A stretch of 64,000 bases of DNA from Pseudomonas tremae (GCF_001401155.1 NZ_LJRO01000181.1:29952-93951); one strand, 5' to 3'; shown: positions 19,386-26,928, counted from the stretch's first letter. The notes: generated from the letters alone by a model not told the origin. Program-made: numbers and translations.

Positions 19386-19711
19386 TCAGGCCTCTTCCAC
19401 GCACTCCAGCGAACGCTCGATCATGACTTTGGCCATTTCCATCATGTGCACGGAGGCGAACGCCAGATCCGCTGCGAGCCTTCCATTTCATCGCCAAGTT
19501 CGTGAGCAGTGGCCGACGCACATCGGAGAAAGTCCAGTGCATGAATCAATGTCGCTTCCAGGCTTATAAAGTCAAATTTGCCGTCGTGCGGTTCTTTGGC
19601 TGGCCGGGAAGTCGGCAGGTAACATGACATGGCACGCTTGACGACAGCTTTATCCATGACAGGCGCATTACTGAGCGGCCTGTTGGGCGGATCGGGGGTT
19701 ACTTTGACCAT
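19386..19711 (-). pseudogene. DUF3077/DUF6124-type protein gene with a one-base frameshift
   Basis: ATG 19711 has a strong GAGGAG site and opens MVKVTPDPPNRPL, the usual start of these short Pseudomonas proteins. The frame is good through 'ATLIHALDFLRCASATAHE' and EGSQR, then reads IWRSPPCT and stops at 19442. The next frame continues with DLAFASVHMMEMAKVMIERS up to ECVEEA and a stop at 19386-19388, exactly the expected end of the domain. Restoring one G in the CAGCGG near 19469 would repair it. It is therefore a recent frameshift, or a sequencing error. Function of the family is unknown. Confidence 0.8.
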
Positions 19712-19826
19712 GCTTAGCTCTCTCCTCAATGGAAACTGCCACTTGGTCGCGACTAAACGATTGAGGTGGCAGCTGTACGAAGGTTAGTCGACCGGGAGCT
19801 AAGACCGGCGCACCCGAAGGTGCCCT
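19712..19826 (-). promoter_or_regulatory. Structured leader upstream of the DUF3077-type gene
   Basis: On the minus strand the gene is preceded by two hairpins. The proximal one pairs CTGCCAC with GTGGCAG (19736-19742 and 19766-19772) and encloses the TTTAGTCGCGAC stretch; the distal one is GGCACC-TTCG-GGTGCGCC (19807-19824), with a stable TTCG loop. A further GTTTAGTCGCCC at about 19905 echoes the first loop sequence. From memory similar leaders precede related genes across Pseudomonas, so a cis-regulatory RNA is plausible; the role is unknown. Confidence 0.5.
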
Positions 19827-20248
19827 TACGCACAGCCGCCATAGAGTGCAGGAAGAAAACCTGTACGTGACAGCGACGCGATACGCCTTAACTCAAATCC
19901 GGGCGACTAAACCCGATCGCTGATGTGCAGCGACGGACGGAGAGTAGAAGCACAGATCGAGAGGCGCAAGCGGTCGGGGATTCTCTCGGAAATGTCCTTC
20001 AAAAGAAAGAGACCAAACCTGCAAAAACCCGCCTGAAGCATTGCAAAAGATGATCTCAGACCACGTGCGCAAAACGCTGTGGGAGCGAATTTCTTCACGA
20101 AGACTGAGCGGATGACATCAGCACACAACGCCCGGCATCCTGGCTGAAGGCAACAGGAGTGGACTTGTCCACGATCTGTCGGGAACCGACAGTAAGGTAA
20201 ATAGACACACCACCCCCCGTCCATCAAACACCGAACGGGCAATGCCCT

Positions 20249-21265
20249 TTAAAACTGATCATCCTTCAAACGCGTAAACGGCACACTGCGGTTCTGCAAC
20301 TTGCGCAACGTCAGCTTGTAGGCACTGGACTTGATCTGGCTGCCCATCGGCGTTTCCTCCAGCAAAATACGCCCCGACGCAAACGCGCAGCCCGTATTCA
20401 GCATCCGGTACTTGAGCAGGTACAGCCCAGGGTCCATCTTGGCGAAACTGAACACCGCCCCGGCAGGCACATACGCATGCCGAAACGCCCTGCGCCCCAC
20501 CGCATCCGTGACCTTGGCATACACCGCCGACTCCCCGGCCGAGTTATCCACAGTGATCTGCGACCAGCCGTTGTCCTTGAGCAACGGCATACCCTTCAGA
20601 TACCCCGGTTTGTCCGGCCAAGGCTCGCCCAACGGATCCAGCCGAGGTAACTCACATTCGGAGGCCGCAGGATCAACCGTCTTTACCGGGCTGGCCACAG
20701 ATGGCTCAACGGCAACAGCAGGCAAAGGCTTGACCCACGTCTGCGCAACCGGCACAGGCTCAGGCGGCGCAAATGACTTGCCCGCATCAGGGTCATACCC
20801 CATCCACGCCCCACCTGCGCAAAACACCACGAACAGCAAGGCCCAACGCACCACATGACGGCGACGCTTGCCACTAGGGGGGGATTTAGAAGAAGAAGGA
20901 GCAGCCTTGCCAGCCGCCCCAGGCTGAACCGTGCGCTGAGGCGCAACAGAGCCATGCGCAGCCGCCGAACCATAAACATGCACCGTCTGCCCTTTGACTG
21001 CCTGCGCCTGCCTGCGACGAGCAGCGTCAGCACGAGCCTTGTACTCATCGGCAGCCAGCTGCGCGTCATACGCCGCACGCTTGCCCGCATCCGATAGCAC
21101 ATCATGGGACGCATTGACGACGCCCATCATGTCCGAGGCATAGGGATCGGAATTCCTGTCCGGGTGCAGCTTCTGCGCCAGCTTGCGATAAGCCTTCTTG
21201 ATCTGCTCAGGAGAGGCATCGCGAGCAACACTCAGCAGCTCGTAATGCGTGGGCGTTCTCTGCAT
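20249..21265 (-). CDS. Membrane-anchored J-domain (DnaJ-like) protein
   Basis: A 338-residue protein. The N-terminal J domain (residues 3-70) has THYELLSVARDASPEQIKKA and the essential HPD in KLHPDRN, so it should stimulate an Hsp70. A Lys/Ala-rich linker follows, then one transmembrane helix (HVVRWALLFVVFCAGGAWMG, about 145-165) and a C-terminal domain with two Cys (SECELP, NTGCAF) likely to be in the periplasm. The frame is open upstream to 21523, but the J domain normally begins at the protein start, so ATG 21265 is preferred. The partner chaperone is unknown. Confidence 0.85.
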   Translation of the reverse strand: MQRTPTHYELLSVARDASPEQIKKAYRKLAQKLHPDRNSDPYASDMMGVVNASHDVLSDAGKRAAYDAQLAADEYKARADAARRRQAQAVKGQTVHVYGSAAAHGSVAPQRTVQPGAAGKAAPSSSKSPPSGKRRRHVVRWALLFVVFCAGGAWMGYDPDAGKSFAPPEPVPVAQTWVKPLPAVAVEPSVASPVKTVDPAASECELPRLDPLGEPWPDKPGYLKGMPLLKDNGWSQITVDNSAGESAVYAKVTDAVGRRAFRHAYVPAGAVFSFAKMDPGLYLLKYRMLNTGCAFASGRILLEETPMGSQIKSSAYKLTLRKLQNRSVPFTRLKDDQF

Positions 21266-21377
21266 TGCACTTGCTGTCCATGGCCGACTGCCATTTTTGA
21301 TACAACTGTATCGGCCACAAAAACCCAAACTCCAGCAAAAATGCCACACCCGCGCCCCACAAAAGAAAGCACCACAC
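21207..21377 (-). CDS. Candidate small membrane protein overlapping the J-domain gene start
   Basis: A GTG-started frame of 56 codons in a different phase from the J-domain gene, which it overlaps by 59 bases. It would encode one hydrophobic helix (FLLWGAGVAFLLEFGFLWPI) followed by a hydrophilic tail, QLYQKWQSAMDSKCNAENAH. Its third-position GC is better than that of the two other frames here. No strong ribosome site is visible, and the upstream AATGCCCGG/CCGGGCATT hairpin complicates initiation. It could be a real small protein coupled to the J-domain gene, or chance. Confidence 0.35.
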   Translation of the reverse strand: MWCFLLWGAGVAFLLEFGFLWPIQLYQKWQSAMDSKCNAENAHALRAAECCSRCLS

Positions 21378-22033
21378 AGAAAATGCCCGGATCCACAGGA
21401 CCCGGGCATTCCCCTGACATTGATGGAGCCTTCGCGAGCATCCAGACGCACATTCATGCGATTCAGACCCCCATCCTCAGCCCCACCTTGCGCACAGCCC
21501 GACAGGGCCAGACACCGATACAAATATCCTTCAACAGCCCTTCAGCGAATGACCCGCGTGCGGCAAACAACACCCCAAGCCTGGTTACGATCCATCGCAT
21601 CACTCATCAGATAATCCTTTATCTGCTGGCTGAAAAGCCAACGACCTACGCTACTGACTCAGTAGCCCGTGCCGTTGAGAACAAGCCTATGCAAAGCCCC
21701 CATCCCGCGCAACAGCCTGAAAACGGGCAATCCTGATCATGATCTGTTGATGCGCCAGATAGCCATCAGCGCCGCACGCATCGGTCTGCCCAGCCAGGTT
21801 AAAAATCCCCCACCCGTCAGCGCCGAAGTCCTCAATAAAGAGCGACAAAATCGCGCCCAATACCACAGCGCTCACACGCACCAAACAGACCAATCCCCAT
21901 AAACCAAAGGAAACGTCCTGCGTTGCGCTGCGCCCAAGTCCCACTCAAAGCACCAATGGTCGATTTTTTTCAACTGAATCAGACAGCTAGGGTTTACAAG
22001 CGCATCAGAAGCTATATACTCGCAGCCCATTAC
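21378..22033. other. Region without a confident gene upstream of tRNA-Thr
   Basis: Contains a perfect 9-bp hairpin AATGCCCGG/CCGGGCATT at about 21382-21410 with T-rich flank on the minus strand. A minus-strand frame at 21687-21944 has one hydrophobic stretch but no family likeness and no ribosome site; I do not call it. Confidence 0.35.
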
Positions 22034-22109
<76 letters not shown>

Positions 22110-22302
22110 TATAAATCAAGGGCTTGCAGCGATGCAGGCCTTTTGTTTGTCCGCAATACGTAATGCGCCACGTAACAAAGCTAGCAAGCGAGCCAGCCTT
22201 ACGTGCGCCCACGTCGAGCTCCAACCGCAGCTACAGACGCTCATGAGCAGTAGAGCGAGACCCTGGCCAACCGCTCGGTACGGGGTGCCTCTCTCAAAAT
22301 TC

Positions 22303-22618
22303 GAGGGGGCTCAGAAAAAATGTAATATTAGTAATATGGCTCGGGAAAAATGGCTGCAGCCCTTGTAGGTCGTGGCTTGCAGCGTTTTCAGGCAAAGGTA
22401 ATATTGAAGCGATACAAAGGCGATATTATTACCTTTACTAAAGCTATATTTTCATTTCCTAAAACCCAATGAATACGGGGGTTTCAGGAAAATATTACCT
22501 TCCATATCGCTTCATATTACCTTCCGATGTAATACGCAGAGGCCAGTAAAACCGTGGCCTCCAGCCTGGGTTCACGGGTCATATAGCTAATATCGCTCTT
22601 TTTGAAAACGCCCTCCCA
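22303..22618. repeat. Large imperfect palindrome (two ~130-bp inverted arms)
   Basis: The left arm (22303-22432) and the reverse complement of the right arm (22491-22618) line up over their full length, about 70 percent identical by eye in the best stretch. Shared blocks in order are AAAAA-N6-ATATTAG, ATATGRCYCG, GGCTGSAG, AGGTAATAT followed by GAAGCGATA, and a final AAGG-N2-ATATT. The arms enclose an AT-rich core of about 58 bases. Such a design resembles an attachment or recombination site for a multi-recombinase genomic island, or a replication/partition site. No recombinase gene is in the window. Confidence 0.7.
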
Positions 22619-23205
22619 TACCTGAGATGCAACCTCATCTAAACACCCTTTTTGGAAAACCCGACTGCAAGGGATGAAAGCCTGGAGATCGTCACCAGCG
22701 CGTGCAATCGTGTGCAATGCCAAAAGGATCCTGAATGCGGCTACAGCGCATGGCCTGCTTGAGTTGTAGAGGTTGGATATGATCTGACCGCCGCTGCCTT
22801 GGTGCGCAGCTTTGAAACCGGTGTCGATTTGGAAAACTCCCCCCTTCCTCGGTTTTCTAATTTTTCACCCAAGCAGGCCGGGCCTCCGAGGTTTGCCCCT
22901 ACCTGCACCGCTATGTCGCTCGCTGTGCAAGGCGCTGACATTTTTCTGCACAAGCTTGCACGTTGTGCAATTGCACCTCCCCTACGCAACCCCACGGCTG
23001 GCTTGGGCTGGAGTATTGCTTTCATCGCATCTGGGTTTGCACAAAAAACAGACGTGGAGCCCGTCGGCGGGAGGGGGATAAGCGATTTTTCGCTAAGTTT
23101 TTTTTGGAGCGCGCCAATTTAGACGTGCGATATGCTTTGCGCTCTTGACTAAAGAATGAGGTCGGCCTAATACCTAAACGTCTTTTGGACCTAAAGAGCA
23201 TCGTT
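22619..23205. other. Accessory DNA without recognisable genes
   Basis: Open frames of up to about 100 codons occur on both strands (for instance 22799-23122), but none has a ribosome site, family likeness or consistent codon use, so I call none. Confidence 0.4.
23081..23105 (+). terminator. Weak terminator-like hairpin
   Basis: AGCGA-TTTT-TCGCT followed by AAG and eight T residues. The stem is only five base pairs. Confidence 0.4.
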
Positions 23206-23334
23206 ATGCCTGAGCAGTTCAGAACCGAAGTGAAGCGCTTATTGGCTTCCAACACGGTGCTAGCGTTGCTCATGGCTACGCAACCCGCGAAGGAATTTTT
23301 ACTCCGGTTAGAAACGGCCGGCTTTCATCAGTAG
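23206..23334 (+). CDS. Candidate short ORF, function unknown
   Basis: A 42-residue frame, MPEQFRTEVKRLLASNTVLA and onward, ending ETAGFHQ. It has an amphipathic helical look and AAAGAG eight bases before the ATG. It lies in the accessory region between a terminator-like hairpin and the HEPN-motif gene. It may be a small regulator or a remnant of a longer gene; support is limited to the reading frame and ribosome site. Confidence 0.3.
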   Translation: MPEQFRTEVKRLLASNTVLALLMATQPAKEFLLRLETAGFHQ

Positions 23335-23481
23335 ATCACTGAGATGCTTTAAATTGACTTCGATAACCCTATGGCAGATTTAATGGGAAAGAAGCGAGAC
23401 TAGGAGTAGAGCCTGAAGTCAAGGGCTGCCTGACGACTTACCAGCTAGATAGCCTGCTTTGCGCCTTCCAAAAGGAACGTA

Positions 23482-23643
23482 ATGTCGCTGAAAAATCGGG
23501 GTCGGAAATTTGGTCGGTCAACACGACCGCGTGACCTTATGCACCGCCGAACATGGACAGATGAGGTCCGTAATGAGAGCAAAAAAAAATTCGACATTCC
23601 GCTGCGACGACCCTTTTTGGGCGAATGCGTGTGTGGGAAATAA
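23482..23643 (+). CDS. Candidate small basic protein overlapping the next gene
   Basis: A 53-residue frame with AAAAGGA six bases before the ATG, a better ribosome site than most here. The peptide is strongly basic, MSLKNRGRKFGRSTRPRDLM, and ends LGECVCGK with two Cys. It overlaps the start of the following gene by 71 bases in another frame, so the two could be coupled as in toxin-antitoxin or regulator-effector pairs. There is no family likeness, and the basic composition could also be accidental. Confidence 0.35.
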   Translation: MSLKNRGRKFGRSTRPRDLMHRRTWTDEVRNESKKKFDIPLRRPFLGECVCGK

Positions 23644-24889
23644 CGGAAGCCCGAGCTACGTTGAGTATTCCATAGGTTTTTCAACAGCAGCTAACGTTCT
23701 AATTGATAAGGTCCTAGAGGGAGAAGGCTTGGGGTTATCGGTAGACTACTTGGTATATCCTGTATGTTTCAACATGCGGCATTCTGTTGAACTAAGACTG
23801 AAAGGAGCCATTGACGAACTAATCAAAACAGCGTCTTACAAAGGCCGTAACTTATCTTTTGACTTAGTTGGATCACACGACATAGGCAACATATGGAATT
23901 TCTTCCGAAAACAATCTGAGGAACTCGACAACCGCTACACCTTAATAAATAGCTCAATCAACCCTACAATATCTGACATTGCCGAAATAGATCCTACTGG
24001 CCAAACGTTTCGCTATGCTTACAGCAATGAAAGCCAGAAACATCTGACAGACGTTTCGTCAATAAACTTTGTCGTACTTAAAGAGAAATTTGGGCAATTA
24101 GAGAAGCACTTAGACATCCTTCACGATTTAAGCATATGGCTTAGGGACGAATACGCCGAAGGTACATTCACGCGTAAATTTTCTAGGCCAATGCTATATA
24201 GGCTGGCGAATGAGCTTCCCCCAATGTCATCGTGGGCTGATCCCGGATTCGCTGGAGTGAAGAGACAGCTAATGGAAAAGTATGAAGTGGGAAGTAATGA
24301 GCTAGGTCGCGCGATAAATAAAATCAAAGATCACTACGTCCTCGCATCAAAAATCGGGGACCCGCTTCCGCTCAAGGGTATTCGCCTAGAGCAACTGTTA
24401 ATATTCTTTGATCACTGGATCAAACAGAACCCTCAGCTCCCAGAAGAGGACACATCGGACCTTGGGCTAGACTACTTTGCAAACAGGAAGTCAATGCTTG
24501 CGGAACTTATTTCGCGGGGCGATGCCAGAAAGTTGTTTTGGGAAGAGCTTGAAGGTATCTTGACTCCTGAAGTATTGGCGGGACTACACGCTCTTTTTTA
24601 CTTTTCAAACAACAGGCTGTACGTAGAATATTACGACACGGTTTACAGATCCGAGCTAGCGGAAGCCTCCCATCTTTTTCGTTCGTCAAATGATGAGATA
24701 AGAAACAGCTTAACGCACATATTTGATAAAACAAATGCAATGACGAGTATTCTTATTTCGCTTTATGCACTAGGCCATCAAGTGGCGGCGGAATATATAC
24801 TTGAGAGGTATGGCATTGAGTCGTTCCACTGGCTTGAAGCAGCAAGGAGCGGAGAGTTATTTGCATATCCACTCTACGCAGGATATTAG
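23573..24889 (+). CDS. Unknown AT-rich island protein with a C-terminal HEPN-type R-x4-H motif
   Basis: A 438-residue soluble protein, not recognised as any named family. ATG 23573 is preferred over the longer frame from 23510, since GAGG lies six bases upstream. The N-terminal part has the helix VCFNMRHSVELRLKGAIDEL, and the C-terminal part EIRNSLTHIFDKTNAMTSIL with R377-N-S-L-T-H382, which fits the HEPN ribonuclease signature R-x4-6-H with a polar residue after Arg. HEPN nucleases are frequent in toxin-antitoxin and phage-defence systems. The gene is clearly richer in A and T than its surroundings, a sign of transfer. The HEPN assignment is inference. Confidence 0.65.
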   Translation: MRAKKNSTFRCDDPFWANACVGNNGSPSYVEYSIGFSTAANVLIDKVLEGEGLGLSVDYLVYPVCFNMRHSVELRLKGAIDELIKTASYKGRNLSFDLVGSHDIGNIWNFFRKQSEELDNRYTLINSSINPTISDIAEIDPTGQTFRYAYSNESQKHLTDVSSINFVVLKEKFGQLEKHLDILHDLSIWLRDEYAEGTFTRKFSRPMLYRLANELPPMSSWADPGFAGVKRQLMEKYEVGSNELGRAINKIKDHYVLASKIGDPLPLKGIRLEQLLIFFDHWIKQNPQLPEEDTSDLGLDYFANRKSMLAELISRGDARKLFWEELEGILTPEVLAGLHALFYFSNNRLYVEYYDTVYRSELAEASHLFRSSNDEIRNSLTHIFDKTNAMTSILISLYALGHQVAAEYILERYGIESFHWLEAARSGELFAYPLYAGY

Positions 24890-24936
24890 GCAAAAAATAC
24901 CGCCTCCTCCGTATCATTTAATTCCCTAAAGCCTAC

Positions 24937-25623
24937 TTAGAGTGTAATTGATTTCAAGCGTGTGCCCAACTTCGCTGCGCTAGCTGCGTCAGTTTTGAAT
25001 GCTACTGCATTACTAGACACGGGGCAGGGTCCATGAGTATGCGCAGCAAGTTGGGCGTTCATATCCTGAACCAAATCAATCAGTTCACAAACCACCTAAA
25101 AGATCTTCACGCTGCCCGATCCAACCCAGTTTTTCGGAGCCTGCAAACGCTGGTTTTTACCGGCGATGCTCTCACGCAGACCCTGAATCCGTTCGTGCAT
25201 GTCGCCACCCACCGTGGCGTGGTGCTTCTGGCCGACCACTAGGTTCAGGTCACGCCCGGTGGCTTGGTGCAAGTCATCCACTGCCGCAAAGCTCGCAGAT
25301 CCACCCGACAGCAGCTTGAGCGCGCCTAGCGCCTCGATCTTCTTCACGCCATCCACTGACTCGATCGAATGGTCGTCCACCGTCCTGGTATGGCTCTGGA
25401 AGCTTTCGGTGTTCGTCATGGCGTCGACTTCGCGCTCGATCGCCTGGTTCTGGATCTTGCCATCGGTCTTGCGAAGCCAGTTACCGTCCGCGTCGACGCG
25501 CTGCTGCACCGCGTCACTGTGCTGCCACACCTGGTCGCCCTTGGGCACCTTCGGTACTGTCAGGCCGTGCGGGAGGATCGTTTGGATGTAGGGTTTATTT
25601 GGCAAGCCATACTGAAGTCGCAC
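24937..25623 (-). pseudogene. VgrG/phage baseplate-spike remnant with in-frame amber stop
   Basis: The minus strand reads MRLQYGLPNKPYIQTILPHG, KGDQVWQHSDAVQQRVDADG, LGALKLLSGGSASFAAVDDL and GQKHHATVGGDMHERIQGL, the C-terminal beta-repeat region of VgrG/gp5-like spike proteins as found in P. syringae. At 25096-25098 the frame hits TAG, where the family expects Gln, and then continues in the same frame with VVCELIDLVQDMNAQLAAHT and HGPCPV to TAA at 24937-24939. The N-terminal spike domains are missing and a stop (TAG) lies just before the fragment. It is therefore a decayed gene tail, not a working spike. Confidence 0.75.
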
Positions 25624-25637
25624 ACTGCCTGAGGTTA

Positions 25638-26117
25638 TTACCGATTCCTGTAAGGGCTAGGAGTCAGGGTGGACAAATGATCAGGCCCGTCTGGGTTTAT
25701 AGTGTGAATGTAACGCTGAGCAGTGTCTACATGAGTGCCCATTTCCTGCTGCACAGCTGCTCGCATTTGATCCCATTCAGATATATAGCTACGCATCAGG
25801 GCAGCGTCTTGATGTGCTTGCGATCCTGGATGGACTTGCGACGCCCCTGTCATATATCTATGCTGAATATCCGCCACGTCAAGTGCAATACTCGTACGCC
25901 TGTAAAGATTGTTGTAGCTGCTTCTCAGGCGTGGAGTTGCCTGATGAGTAACGAAGTTAAGATGCTCTCTAGGTAGACCAGCAGATTCCGCCAGCTGCTG
26001 CCTGACATTCAGCAGTTGGCTGGCTGTCAAGTGATTGGGGTCATCCGAGCTGTTGCTAACCCGGTCTGGTGAGTACACCTGACGTGCACTCGTAGCTCCA
26101 CCGACGCAATTTCCCAC
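25638..26117 (-). CDS. Candidate type III secretion effector behind a perfect hrp box
   Basis: A 159-residue protein starting with GTG at 26117, with GAAGAGGG upstream. It begins MGNCVGGATSARQVYSPDR: Gly2 for N-myristoylation and Cys4 for palmitoylation, no acidic residue in the first 12, and many Ser in the first 50, all typical of P. syringae effectors addressed to the plant plasma membrane. The stretch QVYSPDR also occurs, as I recall, at the start of HopZ1, and HopF2 has a similar one, but the remaining sequence (e.g. NNLYRRTSIALDVADIQHRY) matches neither, so it may be a terminal reassortment or a new family. No chaperone gene is adjacent. Confidence 0.75.
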   Translation of the reverse strand: MGNCVGGATSARQVYSPDRVSNSSDDPNHLTASQLLNVRQQLAESAGLPREHLNFVTHQATPRLRSSYNNLYRRTSIALDVADIQHRYMTGASQVHPGSQAHQDAALMRSYISEWDQMRAAVQQEMGTHVDTAQRYIHTINPDGPDHLSTLTPSPYRNR

Positions 26118-26157
26118 TTGTATATACCCTCTTCAGTGCAGTATTTATGACAGCGGT

Positions 26158-26186
26158 TGAGTGGCTCTAGGGAGCAAGTCGGTTCC
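26158..26186 (-). promoter_or_regulatory. hrp box (HrpL sigma-factor promoter)
   Basis: On the minus strand GGAACC, 16 bases, CCACTCA: an exact fit to GGAACC-N15/16-CCACNNA. It ends 40 bases before the effector GTG. Confidence 0.9.
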
Positions 26187-26202
26187 AGACCCGCAAAGCT
26201 AA

Positions 26203-26352
26203 TTTTACTTCCATGCGACATCTTTCAGCGGTCGCCCAGGGGAAACAGGACGTCAGTTGCTCGGAGTAGTGGATAACGGCCTTCGCAACGTCGTGTCAAA
26301 AGTCCTAGGGAAAGGACGGGGTCGCACTCTGGTCAACAAGACACAGTAATAG
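26203..26352 (+). pseudogene. 3' fragment of a lost gene (ends in GKGRGRTLVNKTQ)
   Basis: A frame with no start codon but coherent coding look, TGRQLLGVVDNGLRNVVSKV then LGKGRGRTLVNKTQ and stop at 26350-26352. It is cut on its 5' side near the hrp box (TAA at 26200). The same ending, GKGRGRTLGNKTEQ, recurs in the repeat at 26853-26894. It is thus the tail of a lost gene converging on a VgrG-type tail on the other strand. The product it once encoded is unknown. Confidence 0.5.
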
Positions 26353-26386
26353 GCTCTATCAGAGCGTTACTGGCTTGAGTTTCGCC
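26311..26386. repeat. 76-bp direct repeat, left copy
   Basis: About 89 percent identical to 26853-26928. On the plus strand it encodes the tail GKGRGRTLxNKT of a lost gene, on the minus strand the tail AKLKPVTL of a spike-type gene. Confidence 0.85.
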
Positions 26387-26620
26387 ACCCGTACGCCGCC
26401 CGGCCAAAGTAACCACCACACCGATCAGACATTGCATAACTACCTGCAAGCGACTAAAGGTGGCAGCCTATTAATAAGCTGCCTAAGTGAAACTCTTTTC
26501 ATCTAATGGCCTTACTATCAAAACCTCCGTAGGGTTATTCATGCGACATATGAGTCGCCATTCACCACACGCAACATAGTCGTACTGAATGCTTACCTTC
26601 CGCCCTGCAGAGGAAATACT
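26387..26620. other. Upstream region of the small exported-protein gene
   Basis: Holds a GGCAGC-N10-GCTGCC hairpin (about 26463-26484) preceded by GCGACTAAAGGTGGCAG, which shares GACTAAA and GGTGGCAG with the plus-strand sequence at 19749-19772. An inverted repeat GCGAC-N6-GTCGC lies at 26543-26558. Both may be regulatory; no gene is seen. Confidence 0.4.
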
Positions 26621-26854
26621 ATGAACAGCGTCACAAAAAAATCAGCGTTGAAAGCGCTAGCACTGACAACTTTCGCAGTCATCACCCTTCAAGGCACTGC
26701 GTTTGCAACAGAAGCAAAACACGCTGCGCTTTCTACAGCCGTCCAGGGAGCAGACAAGTACCGAGCCGTCAGCTCCAAGGCGCTTCCTTTACAAGCACGA
26801 AACAACGGCAAAAGACCCCGTGATTGCACCAGCGATGGCTCTATTTGCTGGTAA
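26621..26854 (+). CDS. Small exported protein (signal peptide, Cys pair)
   Basis: A 77-residue protein with a clear Sec signal: basic start MNSVTKKSALK, hydrophobic core ALALTTFAVITLQG, and cleavage likely after TAFA. The mature part is about 48 residues, with the ending PRDCTSDGSICW that offers one disulfide. AGAGGAAA six bases upstream supports the start. Its stop codon lies at the edge of the right direct repeat, so the gene fills the DNA between the two repeat copies. It could be a secreted peptide, bacteriocin-like factor or immunity protein; nothing in the sequence decides between them. Confidence 0.65.
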   Translation: MNSVTKKSALKALALTTFAVITLQGTAFATEAKHAALSTAVQGADKYRAVSSKALPLQARNNGKRPRDCTSDGSICW

Positions 26855-26928
26855 AGGACGGGGTCGCACTCTGGGCAACAAAACAGAGCAATAGACCCTT
26901 TCAGAGCGTTACTGGCTTGAGCTTCGCT
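26853..26928. repeat. 76-bp direct repeat, right copy
   Basis: Second copy of 26311-26386, 542 bases away, differing at about eight sites. The pair suggests a duplication with insertion of the exported-protein gene, or homologous recombination at repeated gene tails. Confidence 0.85.

Noticed and set aside
19442..19481. Programmed -1/+1 frameshift in the DUF3077-type gene
   Set aside because: No slippery sequence or downstream pseudoknot is apparent; a one-base deletion explains it simply.
20191..20220. GGAACC followed by CCAC on the plus strand, as a second hrp box
   Set aside because: The spacing is 22 bases instead of 15-16 and there is no effector-like gene downstream.
22799..23122. 107-codon frame in the accessory gap
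   Set aside because: No ribosome site, no domain, and overlapping alternatives in all frames look equally plausible.
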